The notes under the pieces: model-generated
Told to the model about the DNA's origin: nothing
Databases searched by the model: none
What the model saw: only the letters and a program-made list of their open reading frames with translations
In this document: one piece after another, positions 33,657 through 46,366 of the stretch
How the letters are laid out: the number at the start of each line of letters is the position of its first letter
How positions within the stretch are numbered: position 1 is the stretch's first letter
DNA from: Viridothelium virens
Taxonomy: Eukaryota; Ascomycota; Dothideomycetes; Trypetheliales; Trypetheliaceae
Length of the DNA: 64,000 nucleotides
Assembly: GCA_010094025.1 (NCBI GenBank)
Contig: ML991772.1
Coordinates: 558,001-622,000, forward strand
Direction: 5' to 3'
Translations under genes and position numbers: made by a program

Positions 33657-34325
33657 TCAATTCGTAATGACAGGCGTTTGACCGTTCCACCGACTCTTCT
33701 GAGCCGCATCCACCAGAAACCTCGCCACGCTCGCCCGCGTAATCTTCGCCAACATAGGTACTCCTCTCCCCTGATCTCCCCAATCTTTCACCGGCTTGGC
33801 CTCCCCTCCCGCCAACATGCTCGGCCTCACAAGCACGAAGTCCAACCCGCTTGTCTTCGTCTCCTTATCCACCGCATCGTGATCATTGTACTGATGCACC
33901 ATATTCGTCTTCCGCAAGACCAGCCGCATCAGCCAATTGATCGCAGGCAAGGAATCCGCAGTGCCGTACGCGCTCATGACGACCAGTTTGCGGACGCCGT
34001 GCTGATGCATTGCGGCTCGAATTCTCGTATTGCAGTCTGCCATGAATCGCGGCGGAGAAATGGGCTTGGCGAAGGGGTTGTCGCTCTTGCGGCGGGCATT
34101 GAGGGTGACGATGACGGCGCTCGGGATGCCGTTGGGGATCGCGGTGAACGCTTTCTCGAGGTCGCTGGTGGACGTGGGCGTTCCTTGGACGACGGTCAGA
34201 CCTAGCCGCTCGCCGAACGCAGTCGGGTCGCGAACAAGTGCGATCACGCTTTGCCTTCGTTCGAGGATTTGGTTGATGACGAGCCTGCCTGTTCGGCCAC
34301 TTCCGCCAATTACGAGAAAGTGCAT
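33657..34325 (-). CDS. NmrA-like / atypical SDR NAD(P)-binding protein
   Basis: A single exon encodes 222 residues from MHFLVIGGSGRTGRLV. The dinucleotide-binding GGSGRTG motif is at residues 7-13, followed by strand LVVMSAYG and by LVRPSMLAGGEA. The protein is short and lacks the canonical YxxxK pair of classical SDRs, which fits the atypical NAD(P)-binding (NmrA/HSCARG-like) group that acts as a redox sensor or reductase. The substrate is unknown. The coding strand is C-rich at the 5' end and G-rich at the 3' end, as in several other genes here. Confidence 0.85.
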   Translation of the reverse strand: MHFLVIGGSGRTGRLVINQILERRQSVIALVRDPTAFGERLGLTVVQGTPTSTSDLEKAFTAIPNGIPSAVIVTLNARRKSDNPFAKPISPPRFMADCNTRIRAAMHQHGVRKLVVMSAYGTADSLPAINWLMRLVLRKTNMVHQYNDHDAVDKETKTSGLDFVLVRPSMLAGGEAKPVKDWGDQGRGVPMLAKITRASVARFLVDAAQKSRWNGQTPVITN

Positions 34326-35263
34326 TCTCTCTGGATTGTGGCTTTTGCTTCCTTTGGGATGTAGTGAAGGATACGGTGCTAATTGCAGAACCAGATGGAA
34401 TTGACTGGGTTCAAAGTGAATGTGCTTGGTGGATGAGAATATGAAGATGTCGCTATTCTTTTAAATTGGAGGCTTGACGATTTGGACGTTGAGATGTATA
34501 CCTACAAGCTATCCTTTGGGTGGACTTATATACTCCTTGGGCGTGACTCCTTTTGTAGAGCTTGACGCTCTTGCATTACTAACCATCGTCGGGCTTCAAG
34601 TTGAGTCGTGGATGTTGGCTCCTGCTACCTTCGGGGACTGAGGAATGCGCGGCTTTAAAACGACGAGGTTGATGACGACCGAACTTGCTTCGGCCGAGCC
34701 TTCGGAGGTGACGGGAGGCGCACCATCCTTTTTACCTTCACTTATCCCCCGTTGTGAACACGCTATTGACCCTACTGACGAACGATGCTCGAAGTCGGGT
34801 TCAAGTTCGTTATGATGAATAGCTTCGGCACTCATTTCCAATCGTGTGATCTCTTGGTATGTACGAGACAGCTCGAAGACGACGACGTTGATCTCTGCGT
34901 CGCTATTTTAAGCCCCAAGCTGAAGTAAGCGTTTGAGCCTTAGTCAACCAGAGCTATTGCGCTCAGCTTCGCTTGGCTTGGTACCATTTACCCGAAGAGC
35001 AATTGACAAATTATACGAAGGTGAAAGTCTGCTGCGTTCATTTGTGACTTTCTCAACACTGCCTCATTATGGAGTTCTTGAGGAGGTCCTTGGAAACTTG
35101 GATCATATCTGCTTTACCTCGACGTTGATATTAATCTCTCTTTTTTGCTTTTACAGCCATCTATTTTAAACGAAGACCTCGATTTTTTTTTTTTTTTCTT
35201 TTCGATTTTCGCCCTCGTCCATTCTACTTTCATCAAGTTCCTTCTCTTATCTCCACTTCGGAC
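34326..35263. other. Divergent intergenic region with pyrimidine-rich leader
   Basis: This 938-bp region separates the minus-strand NmrA-like gene from the plus-strand coiled-coil gene. A 15-base T run lies at 35183-35197 and is followed by ~65 bases of C/T-rich leader up to the ATG. Open frames at 34596-34841 (-) and 34933-35169 (+) show no domain and are not called. Confidence 0.5.
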
Positions 35264-36091
35264 ATGACAGAACCTAGTGTGTATGGAAGCACCATCGATC
35301 GAGTCCGAGCTGCCGCATCCCGCAACTCCGAGATCCTAGTCACTCTCAACAAGACCCAAGAGGCTGTTCAGGCCTACAACCGAACCGAGTTCAGCCTCCG
35401 CAAGCACCGTGCCGAGCTTGAATCTCAAGACCGCACCGTCAGCATTCTGAAAAATAGCTCCCACGTCAAATTCGAGAAGCACAAGACATACCGAGACGGC
35501 CTCATCATCAAGTATGCCTACTATGCAGTATGCATGATGATGCTCTTCCATAAAAAGGCCAATGAGTACGAACAAGCCTACTTCGAAGCTCTCAAGAAGC
35601 AGAAGGACGCCGAGGACCGACGGGCAGGGTTGCAGAAGAACCTGGATGACGAGCTAGCGAGGAACAAGGAATTCCGCGTCACTGCAGAGGTTCATGGCAA
35701 GGCGCACGAAGACCTCGACAAGCTGTACATCGAAGTCTTCTCCGAGCCTACGCCCGAATTCCCGGAGCAAGAGGAACTGCGGACTCAGTATGATCTTGCG
35801 TTCGCGCAACGGCTGCAGGCGAAGGAGAGGTACGACGTCGTGAAGGTGAACCTAAGGAGTTCGGAGGAGGAACGGAAAATAGTGAGGGAAGATTTGAAGA
35901 CCGCGGCTTTGGATGCCGAAGAGAAGAGGCAGGCACTAGAGATTGCGAGGGAGAAAGTCTTTGAGCAGGTGGCCGGCTTCGGTTTGGCGCCGCCAGGATA
36001 TTCGGACTGTTGCAACAGAGCGGAATTTCAGGAGGAATATACTGACCCGCCTTCTTTCGAAGAGATTGAAAATCAAGAGTCGCCAAAGTAA
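35264..36091 (+). CDS. Coiled-coil protein of unknown function
   Basis: A single exon encodes 275 residues from MTEPSVYGSTIDRVR. Nearly the whole protein is predicted helical and charged. Heptad-like runs lie around residues 10-65 (LNKTQEAVQAYNRTEFSLRK), 100-145 (YEQAYFEALKKQKDAEDRRA) and 180-240 (RSSEEERKIVREDLKTAALD). A short hydrophobic piece (IIKYAYYAVCMMMLFHK, ~85-101) sits between two coils. It ends in an acidic PPSFEEIENQ tail. I do not recognise a family; a cytoskeletal or scaffold role is only a guess from the coiled coils. Confidence 0.75.
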   Translation: MTEPSVYGSTIDRVRAAASRNSEILVTLNKTQEAVQAYNRTEFSLRKHRAELESQDRTVSILKNSSHVKFEKHKTYRDGLIIKYAYYAVCMMMLFHKKANEYEQAYFEALKKQKDAEDRRAGLQKNLDDELARNKEFRVTAEVHGKAHEDLDKLYIEVFSEPTPEFPEQEELRTQYDLAFAQRLQAKERYDVVKVNLRSSEEERKIVREDLKTAALDAEEKRQALEIAREKVFEQVAGFGLAPPGYSDCCNRAEFQEEYTDPPSFEEIENQESPK

Positions 36092-36267
36092 ATGTAACTC
36101 ATCCAGTTCGAGTGTTTTAGTGCTGCAAAGGGTATATAGAGCGGGCGCACGTCGTGACTTGAGATACTCTTCCTATCCCTATAGCTATTGTAGGCTGCGG
36201 AGGAGGGGATTGCCAGGGATTAGCATATCTCATTGGTTCATAATGAATTGGGTATCTTAGAAGGTTC

Positions 36268-37689
36268 TTAATCGAAAGTAATCTTCTTTCCCTGAAAAGC
36301 TGCATTGTGCTTTTGCTGTTCCTTCGCCTTCCTCTTCGCCTCCCAGGATGGATGCAGCGATCCTTCCTCTCCCCCCTCCGTTAGGCGACCTGTACGATCA
36401 TTCGAGCGGACTGTTGAATTCGATCTCTGCGTGGCATTCGCCCCGGTGGGTAACTCCTGTGCTCCACCCTTTTCTCTCTTCCAGTTCGGAAAGGTCGAGC
36501 CACGCTCCTCAACCGCCCCTCTCCTTGGATCCCATCCCTTGTTCCTATCACCTCTTTTGTCATTCTGCTTCTGCTTTTGCAAATGATTGGCATTGTTGCC
36601 ATACTTTGCCTCCCAGATCTGCTGCCTTGCACGTTGACCTCGTCGGTTCCTGCGCGCGGGTGTCACGTCCAGGTCATCCTCAGATCCAGATTCGGAACCA
36701 GATATATAACCACCCATTGTGAGGGAAGGGAGGAAGGCTGATTTATTGGGTTTGATGCTTTTAGTGGCTTTGGAGCTTGCTGGAGGGACTTCTCGTGGGG
36801 AGGAAGGCGCAGGTGAAGAAGACGACACGGACAGATCAGCTAGGACATGATCCGCATTCGGACTTGAACGTTGTGGTGTGTCTTGATGTGAGTCATCTCC
36901 TACATCGGACTCATCCGAGGCTGATGCAAGACGGTCTTCAAATTTGGCAAGATTTTCGTGCTCGTCCTCATCCATTGAATCATCTGCATATTTAGATCGC
37001 AAAGGTAGAACGACGTCATCGCTCTCATGATCCGTCGATGCACCTTCATGATAAGAAGTTTCCTCGTCTATGTCTAACGCGTGGCGGTCGCTGGCACCTT
37101 CTACCGGTGCCACCATTGAATCTCCGGATTTGTCAGAGCGAGAAGTTTTCGATTTCGCTCGCGATGTGGAGGCACCGATGCCAAGTGCCCGAGTTACCTC
37201 GTTTACGGCGTTTCCGGTGGCAGTCCTAACGGGATTGGAGCTATATAGTCTTGCAGCAACGTTAAGCGTGGCAGCATCATGAAGCATTTGCGGTACATCC
37301 TGAAAGCCAAAAGGTAATCCTGGTGAAGAAGCAATAGCTTTTACCTTTAGTAGAGACTTGTGAAGATGGTGTGAGGCTACGGAATGTAGATCTAGTGCCT
37401 GCACTTGTGAGCAAAACAAGATTTAGTTGACTGTGTGCGCTGGAACCTTGACCTTTAGAGCTTCGACCTCGGATTCAAGGCGTCTCATAACATCATTGTC
37501 GCCTTTCGCCTCTGCAGCCTTGTATCTCTTTGCCAGTTTCTGCCTTTCAAATCCTTTGCCGGCTTTCATGGCTCGGCTGACATCTTTCGCTTGCTGCGCT
37601 ATGATTTGCGCTGTGAAGTTCTTTTGGCGCTGTGTAGGATCAGTGATAGGCTCCTGCCCTACATGCGAGCTACGCTTGCGCTTCGGCAT
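36268..37689 (-). CDS. bud22: Bud22-type ribosome biogenesis protein
   Basis: Exons 37689-37453 and 37398-36268 give 455 residues. The start MPKRKRSSHVG begins a basic helical domain (AQQAKDVSRAMKAGKGFERQKLAKRYK); splicing the 54-bp intron joins EALK to ALDLHSVASHHLHKSLLK, as expected of the family. The middle is acidic and Ser-rich. The end is the Bud22 signature: GYISGSESGSEDD, then WEAKYGNNA, then HPSWEAKRKAKEQ and the terminal GKKITFD. Bud22 is a nucleolar factor for 40S subunit and 18S rRNA maturation. In-frame sequence upstream of 37689 has no ATG and reads as translated leader. Confidence 0.9.
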
Positions 37690-38502
37690 TTTGTCCTGGG
37701 TGCGAACTGGCGAAGACTGAGTATTGATCAAAGGGCTTGCATTGACGTCGAGTTTACAGCACTCTGATGATTTGACTGGGGACGCAGAACCTGATTTATG
37801 TCGGCAAGTAAACTTCGATCTCACACTGAAAGACGGATGAACTCAGTATTAGAAACCAATAGACTTTTCGTAGAAGGATAAAGTTTGTTTTACAGACTGC
37901 TTAGTCATGGTACCTGCATCCCACCAATACTTAATTGCTCGACAAAACAATCCTTATGCAAAACACTCCGCATATCCACTTACATGTCGGTCTGTGTGCA
38001 CTAGTGGAAAGCGACACATCGAAACTCGCAGCGGACAAGTTCTGAGGAATTGCGCTTTTATGGTACATAAAAGCCCAATAAAAATCATCACAAGTATTTG
38101 TCATATGCATGTCTCAAATATGCTTAACCTCAGAGGATCCACGCGACTGGCAGCTAGTGTGCTACTCCGAACATATGTACGCCCAGCATCTCTGCACCTA
38201 CTTCTGACCGTAGATTACTTGCCAATCTTGAGCGTAAGACGCTTTCCTCTCACTGAGATGTCTGCCACCCCGATCCAAAAAGGACTGTTGTGATGGCTGC
38301 GGCTGTGAAACTCGACAGAATGGATTCTGAGCGGATGCTCAAACACTCGCAGTTTCGTGACATCATTAAACAGCTTGGAGGCAGCCACTTCCAATGCTAG
38401 CAGAGCCCGCAGTCACGTCCTTTCCACCTATGTAGCTGTGGCTAATAAATACGTGCTGGTCTCGAAATTGCATCATCCAGTCCTACAACTGCACGACCCA
38501 TC
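37690..38502. other. Divergent intergenic region
   Basis: This 813-bp region lies between bud22 (minus) and the START-like gene (plus). A plus-strand frame at 37907-38293 (128 codons, ATG start) has no recognisable domain, no favourable codon pattern, and overlaps the expected promoters, so I do not call it. Confidence 0.5.
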
Positions 38503-39201
38503 ATGACATCCACCACCACGGCCGAGCCAGACCCTACAAACGACGACATCTCCACCACGCCCCCCTCAAACCACACACTCCCCTCTGATTGCCTCTTCTC
38601 GCCTTTCGCATCCACTACTATCAACGCGCCTGCATCCCACGTCGCAAAATGCCTCCTCGACTCGGCCAGGTATCCCGAATGGAACACCTTCATCCCCGAA
38701 GTCACCATCACGTACGACCCCACAACTAAAGCCAAAGACGCGGTAGTAGGCAAGGAGGTTGCACCAAAAGGCTTCTTCAAAGTCGGCACCAAGATGACGT
38801 TCCGCTGCGAGATGAACGGCAAAGACGGGGGCAGTTCATATAATAACAAGGAAGAGGTCACACGGGTGGAGATGCCGCCTCCTCCCTCCATCTCTTCCTC
38901 TGCCTCATCCCCTTCTGCCTCCGGTGCCGAAGAGAAGGTCTACAATATAGAGTGGGACTCGCGGGGGTTTCCATCCTTTGTGATGCGTGGGAAGCGTATG
39001 AATCAGCTGAGGCGCATACTCCCTGCAGGTGGAGGGGAGGGTGGAGAGAAGTGCGAGTATGTGACATGGGAGACATTCGCGGGGCCGTTGGCGAGAGTCG
39101 TCAAGATGCAGTTTGAAGGGCTTCTGCGCGAGAGGTTTGTGGATTGGACGAGGGATCTGAAGGCGTTTGCTGAGAGGACGTGGGCGGAGAGGGAGGGGTA
39201 A
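38503..39201 (+). CDS. START/SRPBCC-like ligand-binding protein
   Basis: A single exon encodes 232 residues from MTSTTTAEPDPTND. After a ~30-residue Ser/Thr-rich leader comes the pattern of a helix-grip fold: ASTTINAPASHVAKCLLDSARYPEWNTFIPEVTITYDP, a block typical of polyketide-cyclase/START-like proteins, with a long C-terminal helix VKMQFEGLLRERFVDWTRDLKAF. A low-complexity Ser/Pro insertion near residues 125-145 interrupts the sheet. Binding of a hydrophobic ligand is the family property; the ligand is unknown. The coding strand shifts from C-rich to G-rich. Confidence 0.8.
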   Translation: MTSTTTAEPDPTNDDISTTPPSNHTLPSDCLFSPFASTTINAPASHVAKCLLDSARYPEWNTFIPEVTITYDPTTKAKDAVVGKEVAPKGFFKVGTKMTFRCEMNGKDGGSSYNNKEEVTRVEMPPPPSISSSASSPSASGAEEKVYNIEWDSRGFPSFVMRGKRMNQLRRILPAGGGEGGEKCEYVTWETFAGPLARVVKMQFEGLLRERFVDWTRDLKAFAERTWAEREG

Positions 39202-40079
39202 TGGCAAAAAGAGATGAAGAGGTAGCTTGTAGCCTAGGAGTGGTCAAGAGGAAGGATTGTGACAAGATAGCGGTAGAGGTGACGCGATTGGAGATATGTC
39301 GGGGGAGACGATGTATACGAGAGGTGCCTCTGGCCTAGAATTTGAAAAATGCCGGAAAGACATTCATCTTTACCGCCTCTGAACGGTACGTGTAGCTTGT
39401 CGGCACTGCCTATTTTTACGATGCTATGGAATAGTTATAAGTTAATTAGGGTTGCCTGTTCCAATCAAACCTTTGGTTACCCAGCCATTCCGCAGCCCCA
39501 TGTGAGTGTGCGAAAGAGTCATTCGGCTCGCACATTGCATGGGCATTAGATATGTTGATTTATTCGCCATTCTTCGCCTTTTACATCATGAGCATACCGG
39601 ATGCGACTTGAATCGCAGGCCGAGGATGATTGAGAGAAGCCAAGGGCAGTTTCACAAATTGTTTCATTCTTGCGTATCTAATGGTACATGAGAACCCGAT
39701 TAAAGGCTCTCTCCCTTGCTGCATGTGCTGCTCAGGTACTGAAGGTCTTACATAAACCTTGAATCATGATGTCTGCGGAGATCTGAAGCCGATTACTCCC
39801 TCCGTATCTCGAATGTGTAGGAAGTTCGAAGCAGGGGCAAAGGACCACCCGCTCCATAGAGAAAAAACGTCTAGCGTCCCCAATTGGAACGCCTTGCAAT
39901 GATGCCGAATCAAAGGGTAACCAAACCCCTCGCCACCCCCAAGCCATAGTGCAGAAATTACGTGACTTTGCGCTGCATCGCCGGTGTGGCAAGATGTCCA
40001 AGTCACTCTGAACAAGATTATCCGGTAATGTGGAGTTCGATCATGTTGTGTAAGGAGACCACACTGTTGTAATCAATCA
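39202..40079. other. Convergent intergenic region
   Basis: This 878-bp region lies between the 3' ends of the START-like gene and the YANK-type kinase gene. I see no coding sequence or repeat in it; several short open frames lack any similarity. Confidence 0.5.
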
Positions 40080-42239
<2,160 letters not shown>

Positions 42240-42771
42240 TGGTACTCGTACGGCAGCAACGGTGCCGTGGAAGAAATATGTGGTCGAATGGCCTGCCTCA
42301 CGAAAGCTCCAGCATCATCTGGCGTAGCTACCTCGATGCGGAAGGAGTAGCACAATAGACGGGCGTAAGGGAGTGAGAGTTGCGAAGTATCGGCCCGGGC
42401 GAGAGTATAGGGAATTGATCAACCGGGATGATGGAATAGATGCGGGACAGGGCCGCAGTTTCAGATGATGCACCGTAGGAGAGCAATCCTAGCGAACCAT
42501 ACCAAACCGTGGAGCAGCTCGGTCGCGCGATGTGGAGCGGAGTTTCCAAGCTTGTGGTCGGTACTGGGTAGCACGAAAGGGTACAAAGGGCAGGGGAATG
42601 TGCCTGTCAGATCTCGTCGAAAGCTGCACAGCTGACGGGGCACGGGGCGGGGAGGTAAGTAGTACCAAGCCAAGGTACTCCGTACAGCGGAAAGGGTGGA
42701 AATTCGGCGATGGGGCCGCTGGGTTAAGTCCGGGTAGGGTCGACAAGGTAATTAGCTACACAGGTACGGAG

Positions 42772-42801
42772 TAGTTCATAGATAGTTCATAGGTAGTTCA
42801 T
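42772..42801. repeat. 11-bp tandem repeat, about 2.7 copies
   Basis: The unit tagttcatag plus a or g repeats at 42772, 42783 and 42794, the last copy incomplete. It adjoins a tacggagta motif about 530 bp upstream of the kinase start. Confidence 0.9.
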
Positions 42802-43856
42802 TTTGTAAAATAGAGAACGCAGGGGGATTATTGATTTTTTTCCTGGTGATTTGCACTACGAGCAGTGGAAGACCTCATCAGCTGCAGGGCAAACAATCTG
42901 AAGAATAAGGCGGCATCATCGTCTCTGCACGGTGGACGAATCTCTTCATCAGAGTCACCGTCACCCTCAGCCCAGGTCACAGCCAGTCAAACCAACGTCA
43001 AGGGGCGCCAAGAAGAGGCGGTAGCCCCCAGCTCACCACGTTTTGTTCTGCATGTTACAGTCCCTAGTGCTCCACCACCACATCGTGGGATGCCACATGG
43101 CCAATGATTGCCTGCTGCCGCCCCCTGCACTTGACCGCCTTGGGCAAACTTCTAGAAGCTCTTCAGACGCCTCCTTGCCCGAACCACATCAAGCTCCGTC
43201 CGCGAATAGATTGGCTTCGGAGTATTTGCTTGTACGCCTGTTGGCACCAGGTGGATATAGAGGAGCACGTTGCTGCCTTGACCAGACTCTCTCTGTGCCG
43301 CACTAATTCCGTCCTGTCTGGTCAGCTTCAACATCTTGCATTAGGAGGTGAGGAGACACTGTGGAGGCTTGGCGTTCTCGATCCTGAGCCGCCGCCCTGT
43401 GGCGCGAGCTATTGCTGCAATATTCGACTTCTATCTCCGTACCCGAGGATGGGTTCCAATTGAAACATGAAACAGCGCCGCCAAAAGGGGCGCCAACCAT
43501 TCCCACGTTGTCGCTTGCGCCAGCTCGCAATGATTCTGCTATTCCGGCCATGTGACATTTACGTCTTCCCGTCGTGTGATCGACAGATCCACGAGTCAAC
43601 CCAAGAAACTGTGACCCGCAACCTGAAGCGTTGGCCCAGCCTTCTCAAACATCATGCCGTGAATTTATTGACACAATGACGCAGCATGCTAATTCGGACC
43701 AACCCGTCACCCCATCGCCCTCTCCAGCCTTTCCGGACCCTGATGAGCAGCACACCCTATGACATGACTGCAAAAACCAATCTAGTTGACCTTGCGGTCG
43801 GCGGCCTAATCAACGACCGTCGTAGTTTATTGCGCGATTCGTAGGGCACAGAATCC

Positions 43857-43884
43857 TCTCAGCAAGCTGCTCTCAGCAAGCTGC
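43857..43884. repeat. 14-bp tandem duplication
   Basis: The unit tctcagcaagctgc occurs twice in tandem, followed by tcttagcttgc, which is a partial inverted copy of agcaagct. The combination could form a small hairpin. Confidence 0.9.
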
Positions 43885-44523
43885 TCTTAGCTTGCGGCTG
43901 ACTACGTCTTACCCACCTAGCTCCGTACACTGAGTAACATCGCCTGCCCCTGCTAGACGTATCAAGCCACAAGATGGCGGGGAAGCAGAACCAGTTCAAG
44001 GCAACACCCAAGCTCTGATACAATCTCAAATCATTGTCCCAAGTAGGCAGGGATATCCGGGCAGGATCCGTAAATTTAGCCAGAGCTTCTGATGCACTAT
44101 GTGACGTAGGTTTCGCTGTGTTCTTGAAAACTACGCCACAGCGGGTGAAAAAGGCACAAACATCCTTTTCACCTTCTGTTGAAACTTCAGATTGCGCTTA
44201 CCAACAATGCTGCACCATCTCTTTCGGCTCGGTGAGCTTGGAATCTGGTCGGTAAATTGCACGCCTACCGCACCGGGATCGGCAGGACTAAATGGGTGCT
44301 CCACGACGACGAACGGCTATTCGGCCATAACCCATGGTAAGCACAGTAGTAGTAGACCATAGTTCTCAACACCCTATTTCTCGAAGTAAGCCAAGTTGTT
44401 CTCCAGAGCTAGAAACACCTCATCATCATTTTCCTCTTCCCATCTTAACAACTATCTTGTATTCAACGCACTGCGCCCCCCAACTCCCTCCCGTCTTCTC
44501 AACTTCAAGTCTCCCCCTCCTCA

Positions 44524-45891
44524 ATGCCCACCCACCCAGCCCTCTCCGACTCTCCCCGCCCTTCTCCTCCCGACTCTCCCCTCCGCATCGCCATCATCGG
44601 CGGCGGCATCGCCGGCCTCTCCCTCCTCCTCGGCCTCCTCGCGCACACCTCGCGCTCGCACCTACAGCCGCACCTCTACGAGGCAGCGCCCGCCTTCGCA
44701 GAGATTGGCGCAGGCGTCGCCTTCGGCTCCAACTCCATCGCCGCCATGCGCCTGCTCGACCCGGCCATCGCGTCCGCATACGAGCGTCATGCGACCTTCC
44801 ACGCCGATCCGGACGCGCGGAGACGCAAGGTCTGGAGTGGGTATCGCATGGGGATGGATGGGAGGGCCCGAGGACGAGGGCGAGGGAGTGGTGGCGAGGA
44901 GAGCGGGAATAGGTTGAAGGCGGGAGATTTCATTCATGAGGTGCGCAGTGAGACGGAGCGGAGTAGTGTACACAGAGCGCGGTTTCTGGATGCAATGGTG
45001 GAGTTGGTGCCGGAGGGGTATGCGAGTTTTGGGAAGAGGGTGGTGGAGGTGAGGGAGCGGGTTGGAGGGGATGGGGAGCTGGAGGTGCGGTTTGCGGATG
45101 GGTCGATGGTGTATGCGGATGCTGTGGTGGGGTGTGATGGGGTGAAATCGAGGGTGCGACAGATTGTGCTGGCGGGGGAGCCGGAGATGGAGCCAGTGTT
45201 TACGGGAAAGTATGCGTATCGGGGGTTGATACCGATGGAGGAGGCGGTGGAGGCGTTGGGGGAGTGGACAGCAAAGAATGCACATTTTCACTGGGGATAT
45301 GATGGGCATGTGCTGACGTTTCCGATCGAGCATGGTAATACCATGAACGTAGTTGCTTTTCGAACCAAAAAGGATGGCGAATGGGAGTATGGTAGCCAGT
45401 GGGTATTGTCGGGAAACAAAGAGCGGATGCTCAGTGACTATGAAGGCTGGGGAAAAGAGGTCCAGTCAATATTACGAATGATGAGAAGCCCTGACATTTG
45501 GGCGTTGTTTGACCATCTGCCTGCGAAGACTTACTACAAAGGTCGCATATGTCTTTTGGGTGATTCAGCGCATGCAAGTACTCCTCATCAAGGGGCAGGC
45601 GCTGGTATGGCGATTGAAGATGCCTTTGTGCTTTCCCGATTACTTGCTAGAATTAAGGACAAGCGACAGCTAGAGAGAGCGTTTAGCGCGTACGATACCG
45701 TCAGAAGGCCGAGAACGCAAAAGCTAGTGAGTACCAGCAGAGATGCGGGTTGCTTATATGAATTTCAGAAGGAGGGTGTTGGCGATGATGTAGAGGCGCT
45801 GAAAAAAGACTTGGATGGCCGAATGAGGTGGGTTTGGGATGCAGATCTAGAAGAGCATGTAGGAGAGGCACTTAAGACTTTTGATGGTTGA
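44524..45891 (+). CDS. FAD-dependent monooxygenase (salicylate hydroxylase-like)
   Basis: A single exon encodes 455 residues from MPTHPALSDSPRP. The FAD motif GGGIAGLSLL is near residues 25-34. The middle motif DAVVGCDGVKSRVRQ carries the DG sequence of class A flavin monooxygenases, and GDSAHASTPHQGAGAGMAIEDA near residue 345 is the second FAD/ribityl motif. This is the family of salicylate hydroxylases and related aromatic hydroxylases that use NAD(P)H and O2; the substrate is unknown. No neighbouring gene suggests a catabolic or secondary-metabolite cluster. The first ~300 bases are strongly C-rich and the next ~500 strongly G-rich, after which composition is ordinary. Confidence 0.9.
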   Translation: MPTHPALSDSPRPSPPDSPLRIAIIGGGIAGLSLLLGLLAHTSRSHLQPHLYEAAPAFAEIGAGVAFGSNSIAAMRLLDPAIASAYERHATFHADPDARRRKVWSGYRMGMDGRARGRGRGSGGEESGNRLKAGDFIHEVRSETERSSVHRARFLDAMVELVPEGYASFGKRVVEVRERVGGDGELEVRFADGSMVYADAVVGCDGVKSRVRQIVLAGEPEMEPVFTGKYAYRGLIPMEEAVEALGEWTAKNAHFHWGYDGHVLTFPIEHGNTMNVVAFRTKKDGEWEYGSQWVLSGNKERMLSDYEGWGKEVQSILRMMRSPDIWALFDHLPAKTYYKGRICLLGDSAHASTPHQGAGAGMAIEDAFVLSRLLARIKDKRQLERAFSAYDTVRRPRTQKLVSTSRDAGCLYEFQKEGVGDDVEALKKDLDGRMRWVWDADLEEHVGEALKTFDG

Positions 45892-46366
45892 GATTGGAGT
45901 GTGTTGCCACCTGGACCTGGACGTGGCATATAGGCAGAAAGAGGAATTTGAGAAACTGGATAGAACAAGTCGTCGCTTACGTCTTGAGACAAAGCGCCAA
46001 CGAAAGTCATTTCACTCATCTGACCGGGGATGAGACTGAAGGATGAACCATATGCTTGGTGCAATGTCACAAGGCAGCAATATGGTTTGGTACCGATATG
46101 GACGACTGCAACAGCGAATAGTGAAAGATTCTATTGCTAGAAGAGATTCAATTTCTCAGAGTGCTTGGGTGGTCCGTAGAGAATGCTAGAAATTTGACCC
46201 GTTTCCAGTTCGATCCAGAACACCAATAAGCCACGCGGATGGGCCGCCGAACTGTTCAAGGCGCGCCGTTCGCTTTCGAGTCAGCACAGAGCATCAATGA
46301 CAATACCAGAACCAGATAAACGCCACACCTGAACTTAATGGAGGAGTCGTTCCAGTTTCATCTCAC
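45892..46366. other. Convergent intergenic region
   Basis: This 475-bp region lies between the 3' ends of the monooxygenase gene and ubc8. I see no coding sequence in it. Confidence 0.5.

Larger units (their letters stand above)
42240..44523. other. Longest gene-free stretch of the window (2.3 kb)
   Basis: This region lies between two divergent genes, the kinase and the FAD monooxygenase. It is not obviously AT-rich or otherwise degraded. It contains two copies of a tactccgta-type element (gtactccgtac at 42675-42685; tacggagta at 42765-42773), an 11-bp tandem repeat (42772-42801), and a 14-bp tandem repeat (43857-43884). Open frames at 42865-43107, 43104-43463 and 43303-43599 overlap in different frames with no recognisable domains. 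A non-coding RNA or a short unrecognised gene cannot be excluded. Confidence 0.45.

Noticed and set aside
33627-34205. A 192-codon plus-strand frame over the NmrA-like gene
   Set aside because: It is antisense to a clear NAD(P)-binding protein and has Arg/His-rich sequence without a domain.
37907-38293. A 128-codon plus-strand frame with an ATG
   Set aside because: No recognisable domain, Ser/Leu/Arg-rich random-looking composition, and overlap with the bud22 promoter.
42865-43599. Overlapping frames that might be a degraded mobile element
   Set aside because: No transposase, reverse transcriptase or terminal repeat is visible, and base composition is ordinary.
44662-45333. A 223-codon open frame antisense to the FAD monooxygenase
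   Set aside because: It has His/Pro/Leu-rich low complexity with no domain, opposite a clear enzyme gene.
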